Source: Desulfamplus sp.
Lineage (GTDB): Bacteria > Desulfobacterota > Desulfobacteria > Desulfobacterales > Desulfobacteraceae
DNA: 30,253 nt
Direction: 5' to 3'
NCBI GenBank assembly: GCA_015232935.1
Contig: JADFYT010000006.1
Span: 1-30,253, forward strand
The position numbers and the translations under genes were made by a program. Positions 6,574 through 14,250 of the stretch are shown here, piece after piece. How positions within the stretch are numbered: the stretch's first letter is position 1; each line of letters begins with the position of its first letter. Below the pieces are notes generated by a model. The model ran no database searches. It saw only the letters and a program-made list of their open reading frames with translations, and was not told the DNA's origin.

Positions 6574-8376
6574 ATGAAAAATGTAATTAAAAATATGGTC
6601 ACCAATGCTGCTGGCCTTGCATTTAAAAATGGGCTGCTGCCCTCAGATGCCATCCCGGATATGGAGATTGAGGAGCCGCGTCATGAAAACCACGGCGATT
6701 TTTCTACAAATTTTGCTATGGTATCTGCCTCTGTACAGAAAATGCCGCCAAGAAAAATTGCCGAAATCCTCCTGGCTTCAATTGAAGATCCTGACGGTAT
6801 AATAGACAAGATGGAGATTGCAGGCCCTGGTTTCATAAATTTTTTTCTTGCCCCAAAAGCATGGTATCCTTTTGTTCAAAAGATTCATCAAAAGGGAGGA
6901 TCTTTTGGAGAGTCAAATACCGGACAGGGAATAAAGGTTCAGGTCGAGTTTGTAAGTGCCAATCCTACAGGCCCGCTTCATATCGGTCATGGACGTGGAG
7001 CTGCTATAGGTGACGCTGTTGGAAATATTCTTGCCTTCAGTGGTTTTGATGTCCAAAAAGAGTATTATATCAATGACTCAGGAAGACAGATCCGTACTCT
7101 TGGCCGATCTGTGTGGCTAAGGCTGTGCCTTCTTCTTGGAAAGGAGATTGAATTTCCTGAAGATTGCTACCAGGGAGATTACATCCGTGATATTGCCAAG
7201 GAGCTATATCAATTGACATGTAGTCAATATTTTGCCGTTGCCTCTAAATCCCGGAATGAAGTATCTCAATTCAGGGATGAAAAAAAGGATATCAGCCAGC
7301 TTGACAAGACAGATCTTGAGCCGACAGCAAGCATGGGTGAGTATCTTCTGGGAAAACCGGAGGCCGAAGCAGTTGAGATATGTGCAAAATATGCTGCTGA
7401 CAAGATTTTGCAGGGTATCAAGGATGATCTTGTGGATTTCGGTGTTGAATTTGACAGGTGGTTCAGCGAGCAGAGTCTTTATGATTCCGGCAAGGTTCAG
7501 GACGCAATCAAGGAATTTCAATCAAAAGGGGTTATCTATGAAAAGGATGGAGCACTCTGGTTCAAAACTGAATCCTTTGGAGATGAAAAAGACAGAGTGG
7601 TGGTCAGAAATAATGGCCTTACCACCTATTTCGCGTCGGATATTGCCTATCACACGGAAAAATTCAACAGGGGATTTGATAGGGTAATTGATGTATGGGG
7701 TGCTGACCATCATGGATATATCAACAGGATAAACGCCGCTATTGAGGCATCCGGCAGAAAAAGAGAGCAGTTTGATGTAATTCTTGTTCAGTTGGTCAAC
7801 CTGCTAAGAGGCGGTCTGCCTGTTGCAATGTCAACTCGCTCAGGAGAATTTGTCACATTAAAGGAGATAGTGGATGAAGTTGGAAAAGATGCAGCACGCT
7901 TTATTTTCCTGAGCAGAAGCTATGATAGCGGCCTTGATTTTGATCTGGAAGTTGCCAAAGAGCAGACCGCTGAAAACCCTGTTTATTATGTTCAATATGT
8001 TCACGCAAGAATTGCGGGCATTGTGACTAAAGCGTGCGAACAGGGCATTCTGTCTGATCCGGCTGATATATCTGAAGTCGCAAATGACTTGCAGATACTG
8101 CGGTTGCTTGCAGAGCCTGAAGAGCTCAAACTGATAAAGACTCTTGCATCATTTCCCGAAGTGATTAAAAAAAGTGCCGATATTCTCCATCCGCATATTG
8201 TTTTTACCTATCTGATGTCACTGGCTTCCGCATTTCATGGATATTATAACAGGCACAAGGTTATTACCGGGCATAAAGAGTTGACAATGGCAAGACTCTG
8301 CCTTGTCTGCTCGGTCAAGCAGGTTATTCATAATGCCTTGAACCTTCTTGGTGTTTCTGCTCCGGAGAGGATGTAG
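6574..8376 (+). CDS. argS: Arginyl-tRNA synthetase
   Basis: A 600-residue class I aminoacyl-tRNA synthetase that charges tRNA-Arg. The N-terminal Add-1 domain precedes the signature HIGH (residues 136-139, in SANPTGPLHIGHGRG). The second signature is MSTRSGEF in place of a canonical KMSK, a form common in bacterial ArgS. The C-terminal helical DALR domain ends at NLLGVSAPERM. An insertion of about 35-40 residues around 211-250 (Ser/Asp/Lys-rich) lies in the catalytic domain before EYLLGKPEAEAV. It follows the acidic hypothetical gene by 6 bp and is followed by the SPOR gene after 3 bp, so the three form an operon. Confidence 0.96.
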   Translation: MKNVIKNMVTNAAGLAFKNGLLPSDAIPDMEIEEPRHENHGDFSTNFAMVSASVQKMPPRKIAEILLASIEDPDGIIDKMEIAGPGFINFFLAPKAWYPFVQKIHQKGGSFGESNTGQGIKVQVEFVSANPTGPLHIGHGRGAAIGDAVGNILAFSGFDVQKEYYINDSGRQIRTLGRSVWLRLCLLLGKEIEFPEDCYQGDYIRDIAKELYQLTCSQYFAVASKSRNEVSQFRDEKKDISQLDKTDLEPTASMGEYLLGKPEAEAVEICAKYAADKILQGIKDDLVDFGVEFDRWFSEQSLYDSGKVQDAIKEFQSKGVIYEKDGALWFKTESFGDEKDRVVVRNNGLTTYFASDIAYHTEKFNRGFDRVIDVWGADHHGYINRINAAIEASGRKREQFDVILVQLVNLLRGGLPVAMSTRSGEFVTLKEIVDEVGKDAARFIFLSRSYDSGLDFDLEVAKEQTAENPVYYVQYVHARIAGIVTKACEQGILSDPADISEVANDLQILRLLAEPEELKLIKTLASFPEVIKKSADILHPHIVFTYLMSLASAFHGYYNRHKVITGHKELTMARLCLVCSVKQVIHNALNLLGVSAPERM

Positions 8377-8379
8377 GAA

Positions 8380-9324
8380 GTGTCTTTTATCAAGGCTATT
8401 TTAAAATATTCAGGGCTTCTTATGTTAAGCGGCTGGATGTTTTTCATGGGAGTGCTGGTGGGCAGAAACACCTCTCCAGTTGAGTTTGATACTGGATGGT
8501 TTCAAGAGAGACTCGCCGTTATTTTTGACGATTCAAAACCCGAAGAATCTGTTCTGGAAAAACCGGAACTTGATTTTTATGCGGCATTGCAAAAGAGCGA
8601 CCAAACGGAAGATTACGACCTGAAGCTTCGAAAAACTCCTGTTGTTAAAGACGGCAACGCAACATCGACAAGTCCGGACTCACTGTCAGAAGCACATCCT
8701 GAAGACATTAGTACAAATGATCTTGATAAACCTTTGAAAAAGAGCAGAAAAGCCATGACCTCCAGACTACATGGAAGAGATACGCCATCTGCCACAAAAA
8801 CAATGACAGATACAAAAAACCTTGCTAAAGGAGATGCCTCTGAATCCATCAGCAGTTATGTCAGTGCAAAACGCTTCTTTTCCAAAAACAAAATCGGTAG
8901 TGAATCCAATAGCTCCAATGCGGAGCAAGCCAATGTTGCAAACAGAAGCATACAAACCGGCTCTTCAGATACCTCCGGCAACCCGAGGCATGCAACCATA
9001 TCTGCCAGATCAGACAAAACAAAATCACAGGATTCACAGGGACAGGCAGATGAAATAAAAAACAACCAGGGCAAGGAATATTCTGAAAACACATATTCAT
9101 ATACTATTCAGATCGCCTCGTTTCCAAGTGAAACAGATGCCATGACCCATATCGCAAAACTTGGAGAAAAGGGTTACTCAGCCTATAAAAGCAGCGGTAT
9201 GGTTGGCGAAAAGACCTGGTACAGGATCAGGACAGGCTCTTTTAACAACATAACAGAGGCAAAAGAGAGCCTTAAAAAACTTGAGGAGAACGGGATAAAG
9301 GGCTTGATTATACAAAAAGATTGA
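8380..9324 (+). CDS. SPOR-domain membrane protein
   Basis: A 314-residue single-pass protein. Residues about 9-28 form an N-terminal transmembrane helix (ending GVLVGRN), so the bulk is predicted to lie in the periplasm. Residues about 40-235 are Ser/Asn/Lys-rich, low in complexity and probably a flexible linker. The last 75 residues, from YTIQIASFPS to LIIQKD, are a SPOR domain, which in known cases binds denuded glycan strands of septal peptidoglycan. A role in division or wall remodelling is therefore likely. The start is GTG at 8380, 3 bp after the argS stop, which suggests translational coupling. Frequent pairing of SPOR genes with argS in deltaproteobacteria is recalled, not checked. 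Confidence 0.85.
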   Translation: MSFIKAILKYSGLLMLSGWMFFMGVLVGRNTSPVEFDTGWFQERLAVIFDDSKPEESVLEKPELDFYAALQKSDQTEDYDLKLRKTPVVKDGNATSTSPDSLSEAHPEDISTNDLDKPLKKSRKAMTSRLHGRDTPSATKTMTDTKNLAKGDASESISSYVSAKRFFSKNKIGSESNSSNAEQANVANRSIQTGSSDTSGNPRHATISARSDKTKSQDSQGQADEIKNNQGKEYSENTYSYTIQIASFPSETDAMTHIAKLGEKGYSAYKSSGMVGEKTWYRIRTGSFNNITEAKESLKKLEENGIKGLIIQKD

Positions 9325-9375
9325 TATTATATCTATTGCAAAGAATCCTGAATCTTCTTTTTTACTACGGTCAAG

Positions 9376-9450
9376 CAGGATAATTTCCTGAAAACACAGG
9401 CAGCTTCGCTGCAATTTCCATTACAGGATTGAAATTCCTGAGCAAGGACA
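9376..9450 (-). repeat. Dispersed repeat family A, copy upstream of gatC
   Basis: Read on the - strand: TTATGTCCTTGCTCAGGAAT, then the GCAGCGAAGCTGC palindrome and a further half-copy with CAGGAAATTATCCTG (9376-9390). CAGGATTGAAATTCCTG (9424-9440) is a clear small hairpin. The end of the repeat supplies the AAGGA that is the ribosome binding site of gatC. Confidence 0.7.
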
Positions 9451-9456
9451 TAAAAC

Positions 9457-9744
9457 ATGAAAATCACACAAAAAGATGTAGAGTATATTGCTCATTTAGC
9501 ACGACTTGAGGTTGATGAATCTCTTGTGGACAAGTTTGCGGATCAGATCAGCAGGATTCTACAGTATATTGACAAATTAAAAGATGCCGACATTTCAGGA
9601 GCAGGCCTTATGGCAGGAGCTTCACTGCAAAACAATGTATTCAGGGAAGATACTGTCAAGGTATCTCCAGGGCCGGATGTCACCCTTGCAAATGCACCGG
9701 AGCGTCATGAAGATTTTTACACGGTTCCCAGGGTTGTGGGATAA
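9457..9744 (+). CDS. gatC: Asp/Glu-tRNA amidotransferase subunit C
   Basis: A 95-residue GatC, the small subunit that clamps GatA and GatB in the enzyme converting Glu-tRNA-Gln and Asp-tRNA-Asn to the amidated forms. The N-terminal ITQKDVEYIAHLARLEVDE, the middle ISRILQYIDKLKDADISG and the C-terminal FYTVPRVVG are family hallmarks. AAGGA lies 10 nt before the ATG, inside repeat A. gatA follows after 37 bp. Confidence 0.95.
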   Translation: MKITQKDVEYIAHLARLEVDESLVDKFADQISRILQYIDKLKDADISGAGLMAGASLQNNVFREDTVKVSPGPDVTLANAPERHEDFYTVPRVVG

Positions 9745-9781
9745 ACATTTGGAATAAACGGGAGTTTTCCTGGAGATTTTT

Positions 9782-11254
9782 ATGAATTTGCATGAATTAA
9801 CCATACAGCAAGCCAGAGCGGGTCTGGAACAAAGAGATTTTTCCTCGGTTGAACTTGTAAATGCTCTGCTTGAAAGAATAGAAAAACTGGATCGTAATAT
9901 AGGAGCCTATATAACCATTGATCCAGACGCTGCGATATATAGTGCCACAGAGGCCGACAAGTTCCTTGCAAAAGGTGAGCGTGCCCCGCTTCTTGGCATT
10001 CCCATTGCACTTAAAGATCTGCTCTGTACAAAGGGGATCAAAACCACCTGCGCATCCAGAATCTTGGAAAATTTTGTGCCGGAATATGATGCAACAGTCG
10101 TTAGCATGCTTAAAAAGGCCGGAGCTGTTATAATAGGCAAAACCAATATGGATGAGTTTGCAATGGGCTCATCGACTGAAAACTCAGGCTTTCATATTAC
10201 CAGAAATCCCTGGAATCCTGAACATGTCCCTGGAGGTTCAAGTGGAGGTTCTGCCGCTGCTGTCTCGGCAAGACTCTGCACCGCCGCTCTTGGAACAGAT
10301 ACAGGAGGTTCCATTCGTCAGCCGGCTTCTCACTGTGGAGTTGTTGGAATAAAACCAACTTACGGTCGTGTATCTCGTTATGGACTGGTATCCTACGCGT
10401 CCTCTCTGGATCAGATCGGGCCTATTACAAGAGATGTAATGGACAGTGCCATCTTGTTGAATGTTATTTGCGGACACGATCCTTCTGACTCCACCTCTGC
10501 AGATGTGACAGTACCAGATTTTACATGTGCCCTGACCGAATTTGAGACAAATGGCCTGAAGGGTATGAAAGCCGGTATTCCAAAGGAGTTTCTCTCTGTA
10601 AAAGGCCTTGATCCCGATGTTGAAAAATTATTTGCTCATGCAAAAAAAACTTTGGAAGGACTGGGAGTCGAGATGCTGGAGATCTCTTTGCCCCAGACCG
10701 ATTATGCAGTAGCAGCCTACTATGTTATTGCTCCTTCTGAAGCAAGTTCTAACCTGGCAAGGTTTGATGGCGTAAGATATGGATTACGGGACAGCAATGC
10801 CAAGGATCTTGTCGAGATGTACAAAAAAACAAAATCCAGAGGATTTGGAGCAGAAGTTCAACGGCGAATCATAACAGGAACATACGCACTTTCTGCTGGA
10901 TATTATGATGCCTATTACGGCAGGGCAACCCGTGTACGTGCCATGATACGTGACGATTTCAAAAAGGCATTTGAAAAATGCGATATCATTATTTCACCTG
11001 TGGCACCTACACCCGCATTTAAAATTGGCGAAAATATTGATGATCCTCTCACCATGTATCTTACGGATATTTTCACTCTGTCAACAAACATGGCTGGCTT
11101 GCCTGGTATATCTGTTCCCTGTGGTTTGTCAAGAACAAGACTGCCAATCGGACTTCAGATCATGGCAACGCACTTTAATGAACCGGCACTTCTCAGAGCA
11201 GGTTATGGGCTTGAACAGACCCTTGGGCTTCAAGACAAATTCCCTGACATGTAA
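9782..11254 (+). CDS. gatA: Asp/Glu-tRNA amidotransferase subunit A
   Basis: A 490-residue amidase-signature protein that hydrolyses glutamine to ammonia for tRNA transamidation. The Ser-cisSer-Lys triad is visible: Lys78 in ALKDLLCTKG, Ser153 in GGSSGGSAAAV and the nucleophile Ser177 in GTDTGGSIRQPAS. Length is standard. CTGGAG 8 nt upstream supports the ATG. gatB is not directly downstream, so the third subunit must be encoded elsewhere in the genome. Confidence 0.96.
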   Translation: MNLHELTIQQARAGLEQRDFSSVELVNALLERIEKLDRNIGAYITIDPDAAIYSATEADKFLAKGERAPLLGIPIALKDLLCTKGIKTTCASRILENFVPEYDATVVSMLKKAGAVIIGKTNMDEFAMGSSTENSGFHITRNPWNPEHVPGGSSGGSAAAVSARLCTAALGTDTGGSIRQPASHCGVVGIKPTYGRVSRYGLVSYASSLDQIGPITRDVMDSAILLNVICGHDPSDSTSADVTVPDFTCALTEFETNGLKGMKAGIPKEFLSVKGLDPDVEKLFAHAKKTLEGLGVEMLEISLPQTDYAVAAYYVIAPSEASSNLARFDGVRYGLRDSNAKDLVEMYKKTKSRGFGAEVQRRIITGTYALSAGYYDAYYGRATRVRAMIRDDFKKAFEKCDIIISPVAPTPAFKIGENIDDPLTMYLTDIFTLSTNMAGLPGISVPCGLSRTRLPIGLQIMATHFNEPALLRAGYGLEQTLGLQDKFPDM

Positions 11255-11440
11255 TAAGTACCAGTGCTAAAGTTTTTACCTGCATCTATAGTTTAATATG
11301 ATAATATTATCAAATAATTATGATTTGAGTAACAGGAAGAAATTTTTAGGCTATTACTTACATATAGATTTCCAGAAAAGTCTTTTGGTGAGCCAAACCC
11401 TTTGCCGGCAGTCTCAGGCAGCATTTTCACCAGATTAATT
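11255..11440. other. Spacer after gatA, no gene seen
   Basis: AT-rich, no convincing reading frame. It holds a perfect 14-bp palindrome, TGATAATATTATCA (11299-11312), which could be an operator or chance in AT-rich DNA. No clear terminator follows gatA. Confidence 0.4.
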
Positions 11441-11535
11441 TATGTGAAAGTCTCTTTAGATAGCTGTAATGATAAGACTTTGATTTTTCGTTGTGGCCGA
11501 GAGCCGATACCCCGCTCCGGCCGTGCCGGTTATCT
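11441..11535 (+). repeat. Dispersed repeat family D, copy 1
   Basis: About 95 bp, matching the reverse complement of 24067-24158. The GC-rich 47-bp core (about 11488-11534, beginning TTCGTTGTGGCCGAGAGCC) differs from the other copy at one position. The AT-rich half (TATGTGAAAGTCTCTTTAGA onward) is more diverged. CCGGCCGTGCCGG inside the core is a short palindrome. It ends about 40 bp before the small gene at 11576. Confidence 0.8.
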
Positions 11536-11575
11536 GAAAAACTACAGAAAGCTGATTTGTAAAAGGAGAATACAT

Positions 11576-11755
11576 ATGACCACCATTCAACCACAGGGCG
11601 AGAGTCTGCGTAAAGCCATTCAATGGATTTCTGAAGAGAGGGAGGCAAAGCCTGGTCAGAATGCCTCACTGCTTGCGGAACAGGCCGCAATAAAATTTGA
11701 TTTAACCCCTGATGATTCAGAATTTCTGCTCAGGTTTGTCAAAGAGCCTCTTTAA
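11576..11755 (+). CDS. Small conserved-type protein, 59 residues
   Basis: A short cytoplasmic protein starting MTTIQPQGESLRKAIQWISE and predicted to be mostly helical, ending FDLTPDDSEFLLRFVKEPL. AAAAGGAG lies 7 nt before the ATG at 11576, which fixes the start; the frame stays open further upstream but there it reads through repeat D and is not coding. Similar small proteins with a QPxGExLRKAxxWISEER start are recalled from deltaproteobacteria, function unknown. A weak hairpin (AGATGC with GCATCT) just after the stop, followed by CCCTATTTT, may be its terminator. Confidence 0.75.
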   Translation: MTTIQPQGESLRKAIQWISEEREAKPGQNASLLAEQAAIKFDLTPDDSEFLLRFVKEPL

Positions 11756-11787
11756 AGATGCTCTTTTAAACGGGCATCTCCCTATTT

Positions 11788-11834
11788 TGGGCACCCCGGA
11801 ATCATGAAAATCAGATTGCATCTTCATAGTAAAA
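11788..11834 (+). repeat. Dispersed repeat family C, copy 2
   Basis: Reads GGGCACCCCGGAATCATGAA and continues with AATCAGATTGCATCTTCATAGTAAAA, matching the 25285 copy with a few changes. It fills the spacer just upstream of mutL. Confidence 0.65.
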
Positions 11835-11855
11835 GGTGTCATACGGTTATTTATC

Positions 11856-14120
11856 ATGTCTGAACAAAATGGCGTACCAGAAATAAAGTCAATCCTGGAG
11901 GACATGGGGGAGATAATACCGGAAGTGAAGATACTTCCGGAAATTATAGCCAACAAGATTGCCGCCGGTGAAGTTGTTGAGCGTCCTGCATCTGTAGTCA
12001 AGGAGCTTATAGAGAACTCTCTTGATGCAAGGGCGGGACGAATTACCATTGAGGTTGAAAAGGGCGGCAGCGATCTTGTAAGAGTCTCAGATGATGGATA
12101 TGGAATGTCTCGCGAAGACGCCCTTACAGCCATTCAAAGATATGCCACAAGCAAAATTGTCAGTGATGAAGACCTTTTTTCTATCAAAACCTTTGGGTTC
12201 AGGGGAGAGGCTCTTCCATCCATGGCCTCTGTTTCAAACTTCACTTTGATTACACGAAAAGAACAAGATACCTCGGGTACTAAAATTGATATCAGCGGTG
12301 GAAAACTTCAGAATATTTCAGAGACAGGTGCACCCAAAGGCACAATGATTGAAATCAAAAATCTCTATTTTAATACCCCTGCCCGAAGGAAATTCCTGAA
12401 AACCACCAATACCGAAATGGGACATATCTCATCTTCTGTGGACAGTTTTGCCCTCTCTTCCCCAAATGTCCAGTTTCGACTTGTCCATAATGGCCGAACC
12501 GTAAGGCATTATTCTGATTCAGATGATCTTGTATCAAGAATTGGCATGGTGCTTGGAACCGAGGTTAGTGACCTCTATTCAGTGGATTCAAATGAAGCGG
12601 GTTGTTATACACAAGCAGAAACAGATTTGCTCGCTAAAACAGATTCGTATGCAGAAAAGAGAAGGATAGCTTCTAAACAAAGGGAATTGTCCATAACCGG
12701 ATATATTACAAAACCCTCTGTTTCAAGAAACTCTTCGGGCAATATTCTTCTGTTTGTCAACAAAAGGATTGTTTCTGACAGAGCTCTTTTATCTGCCATA
12801 TTAAAAGGATACAAGGGCAGGTTGATGAAGGGGCAGTTTCCAATGGCCGTCCTGTTTATTAACATCCCTTTTGATGAGGTGGATGTCAATGTTCACCCTG
12901 CAAAATTACAGGTGCGGTTTGCCAACCAGAGTCTGGTATTTGGTGGGGTTGTAAATGCTGTGCACAATGCTTTGTATCATGGAGAAAAAAGACAACACTT
13001 TGCAGCCAGTACAGCAGATAGTGATAATGACGGGTATCATGACACTGCTCCTCCACAACAATTTGACGTGCTCCAGCCACAACAATCTGACACCCTCCGG
13101 CCACAACAATCTTTTACAGTTAAAATTGACTCTGATTCTCATACTTATGATTCGGGGTGCCCCCCCAAAAAACGATCATGCCAGTCTGATTATGCATCAT
13201 ACCAGTCTGGTTATGACAAAGATGATTTTCAGCATGACATATCTGAAGTTCACGAATTTTCAAATCGGCCAACTCAATCTGAAATACAGGGTAAGACTGT
13301 TGATCCGAAACGAATGGAATATCCCGGAGACAAGCCCGTCAGTCACCAGGAATTTTCGATAAAACCAGCAAGTTATTACACAAGACCAGAAAATCATTAC
13401 ACAAAATCGCCTGCGGGCGAAAGTCTTCAGGATCAAAGTCTGGCTTCCCAATCCTCACAAACTGAAATTTCGGAAAAAATAACCAACCTTCGAATAATAG
13501 GTCAGTTTGCCAATACATATATCATTGCTGAATCCAGAGATGAACTGCTATTGATTGATCAGCATGCTGCCCATGAAAGGGTTGTCTATGAGAGACTGAA
13601 AAAACGCTCTGAAGGATTCAGACCGCCGTCCCAGGATATGATTGTACCTGAAGTTGTTCAGCTCAATTATAAAGAGGCTGCCCTGCTTGAAAGAATGATA
13701 CCCGGGCTGTTCAATATGGGATTTGAGATTGAACCTTTTGGGGGTTCAAGTTTTGCAGTAAAATCCATACCTGCAATAATAGATGACAGATCAATCAAGC
13801 CAATGCTTCTGGATATGGTCGGAATAATGGCTGAGTCTGGTCTGGATGGTCATGAGGATTCCCTTGACTGTCCGGCAGGATACAACAACAGAGACAGAGC
13901 TGGTGAAATAAGTTCGCAATGGCTTGAGCGGATATTAATACTTATGGCCTGCCACAGTGCTGTAAGAGCAAATCATCTACTTAATACAAAAGAGATGGAG
14001 CAGCTTCTTTCTGATCTGAAAAAGTGCGTAAATCCTTATCATTGCCCACATGGACGCCCTACGATTATTTCATTTGGAGAAAAGGATCTGGAGAAGTTGT
14101 TTAAAAGAATCGGAAATTAA
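11856..14120 (+). CDS. mutL: DNA mismatch repair protein MutL with endonuclease motif
   Basis: A 754-residue MutL, the ATPase that couples MutS mismatch recognition to strand incision. The GHKL ATPase domain has IANKIAAGEVVERP (about 30-43), ELIENSLDA, DDGYGM and GFRGEALPSMASV. The C-terminal domain has DQHAAHERVVYE (from residue 568), matching the endonuclease motif DQHAxxExxxxE, and CPHGRP at 730-735, so this is the nicking type found in bacteria without MutH. The linker (about 380-545) is long and low in complexity, with 24-bp and 21-bp tandem repeats, a piece of repeat C and a C7A6 tract. The first 26 residues precede the usual start; ATG at 11904, just after GGAGG, is an alternative. Confidence 0.95.
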   Translation: MSEQNGVPEIKSILEDMGEIIPEVKILPEIIANKIAAGEVVERPASVVKELIENSLDARAGRITIEVEKGGSDLVRVSDDGYGMSREDALTAIQRYATSKIVSDEDLFSIKTFGFRGEALPSMASVSNFTLITRKEQDTSGTKIDISGGKLQNISETGAPKGTMIEIKNLYFNTPARRKFLKTTNTEMGHISSSVDSFALSSPNVQFRLVHNGRTVRHYSDSDDLVSRIGMVLGTEVSDLYSVDSNEAGCYTQAETDLLAKTDSYAEKRRIASKQRELSITGYITKPSVSRNSSGNILLFVNKRIVSDRALLSAILKGYKGRLMKGQFPMAVLFINIPFDEVDVNVHPAKLQVRFANQSLVFGGVVNAVHNALYHGEKRQHFAASTADSDNDGYHDTAPPQQFDVLQPQQSDTLRPQQSFTVKIDSDSHTYDSGCPPKKRSCQSDYASYQSGYDKDDFQHDISEVHEFSNRPTQSEIQGKTVDPKRMEYPGDKPVSHQEFSIKPASYYTRPENHYTKSPAGESLQDQSLASQSSQTEISEKITNLRIIGQFANTYIIAESRDELLLIDQHAAHERVVYERLKKRSEGFRPPSQDMIVPEVVQLNYKEAALLERMIPGLFNMGFEIEPFGGSSFAVKSIPAIIDDRSIKPMLLDMVGIMAESGLDGHEDSLDCPAGYNNRDRAGEISSQWLERILILMACHSAVRANHLLNTKEMEQLLSDLKKCVNPYHCPHGRPTIISFGEKDLEKLFKRIGN
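13053..13117 (+). repeat. 24-bp tandem repeat in the mutL linker
   Basis: Units at 13053-13076 and 13077-13100, each starting CCACAACAATYTGAC, plus a partial third unit at 13101-13117. In frame; it encodes PQQ(F/S)D(V/T)L-type octapeptides. Confidence 0.8.
13131..13167 (-). repeat. Repeat C fragment inside mutL, with C7A6 tract
   Basis: On the - strand it contains GGCACCCCGAATCAT, the core of family C, with weaker likeness on to AGAATCAGA. On the coding strand this gives TATGATTCGGGGTGCCCCCC and then a C7 run (13160-13166) followed by A6 (13167-13172), read as GCPPKK at about residues 434-439. Confidence 0.5.
13181..13222 (+). repeat. 21-bp tandem repeat in the mutL linker
   Basis: Two units, 13181-13201 and 13202-13222, sharing CCAGTCTGRTTATG. 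They encode CQSDYAS and YQSGYDK, in frame. Confidence 0.65.
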
Positions 14121-14130
14121 ATAAAAAACA

Positions 14131-14178
14131 AAAGGGGGGGAGACTGATTTTTTTTCAGCCTCCCCCCTTTTTATATTT
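14131..14178. terminator. Bidirectional terminator between mutL and the porin
   Basis: AAAGGGGGG...CTGA pairs with TCAG...CCCCCCTTT around a T-rich loop (about 14131-14170). A T-rich tail follows on the + strand, and on the - strand the stem is followed by TTTTGTTTTTTATTT. It lies 11 bp after mutL and about 80 bp after the porin stop, so it can end both transcripts. Confidence 0.85.
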
Positions 14179-14250
14179 CTTCTTCTTTATCACCCAACAA
14201 TCAATTCTAATCTTGATAACTCTAATTTTAACAACCAGATATTATTTGGA

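Noticed and set aside
6120..6653. 177-codon Ser-rich open frame on the - strand
   Set aside because: Antisense of the acidic gene; Ser-richness is what GAT/GAC-rich codons give in reverse.
11402..11575. Upstream extension of the 59-residue gene to 117 residues
   Set aside because: The extra part reads through repeat D and lacks a start signal; AAAAGGAG points to the ATG at 11576.
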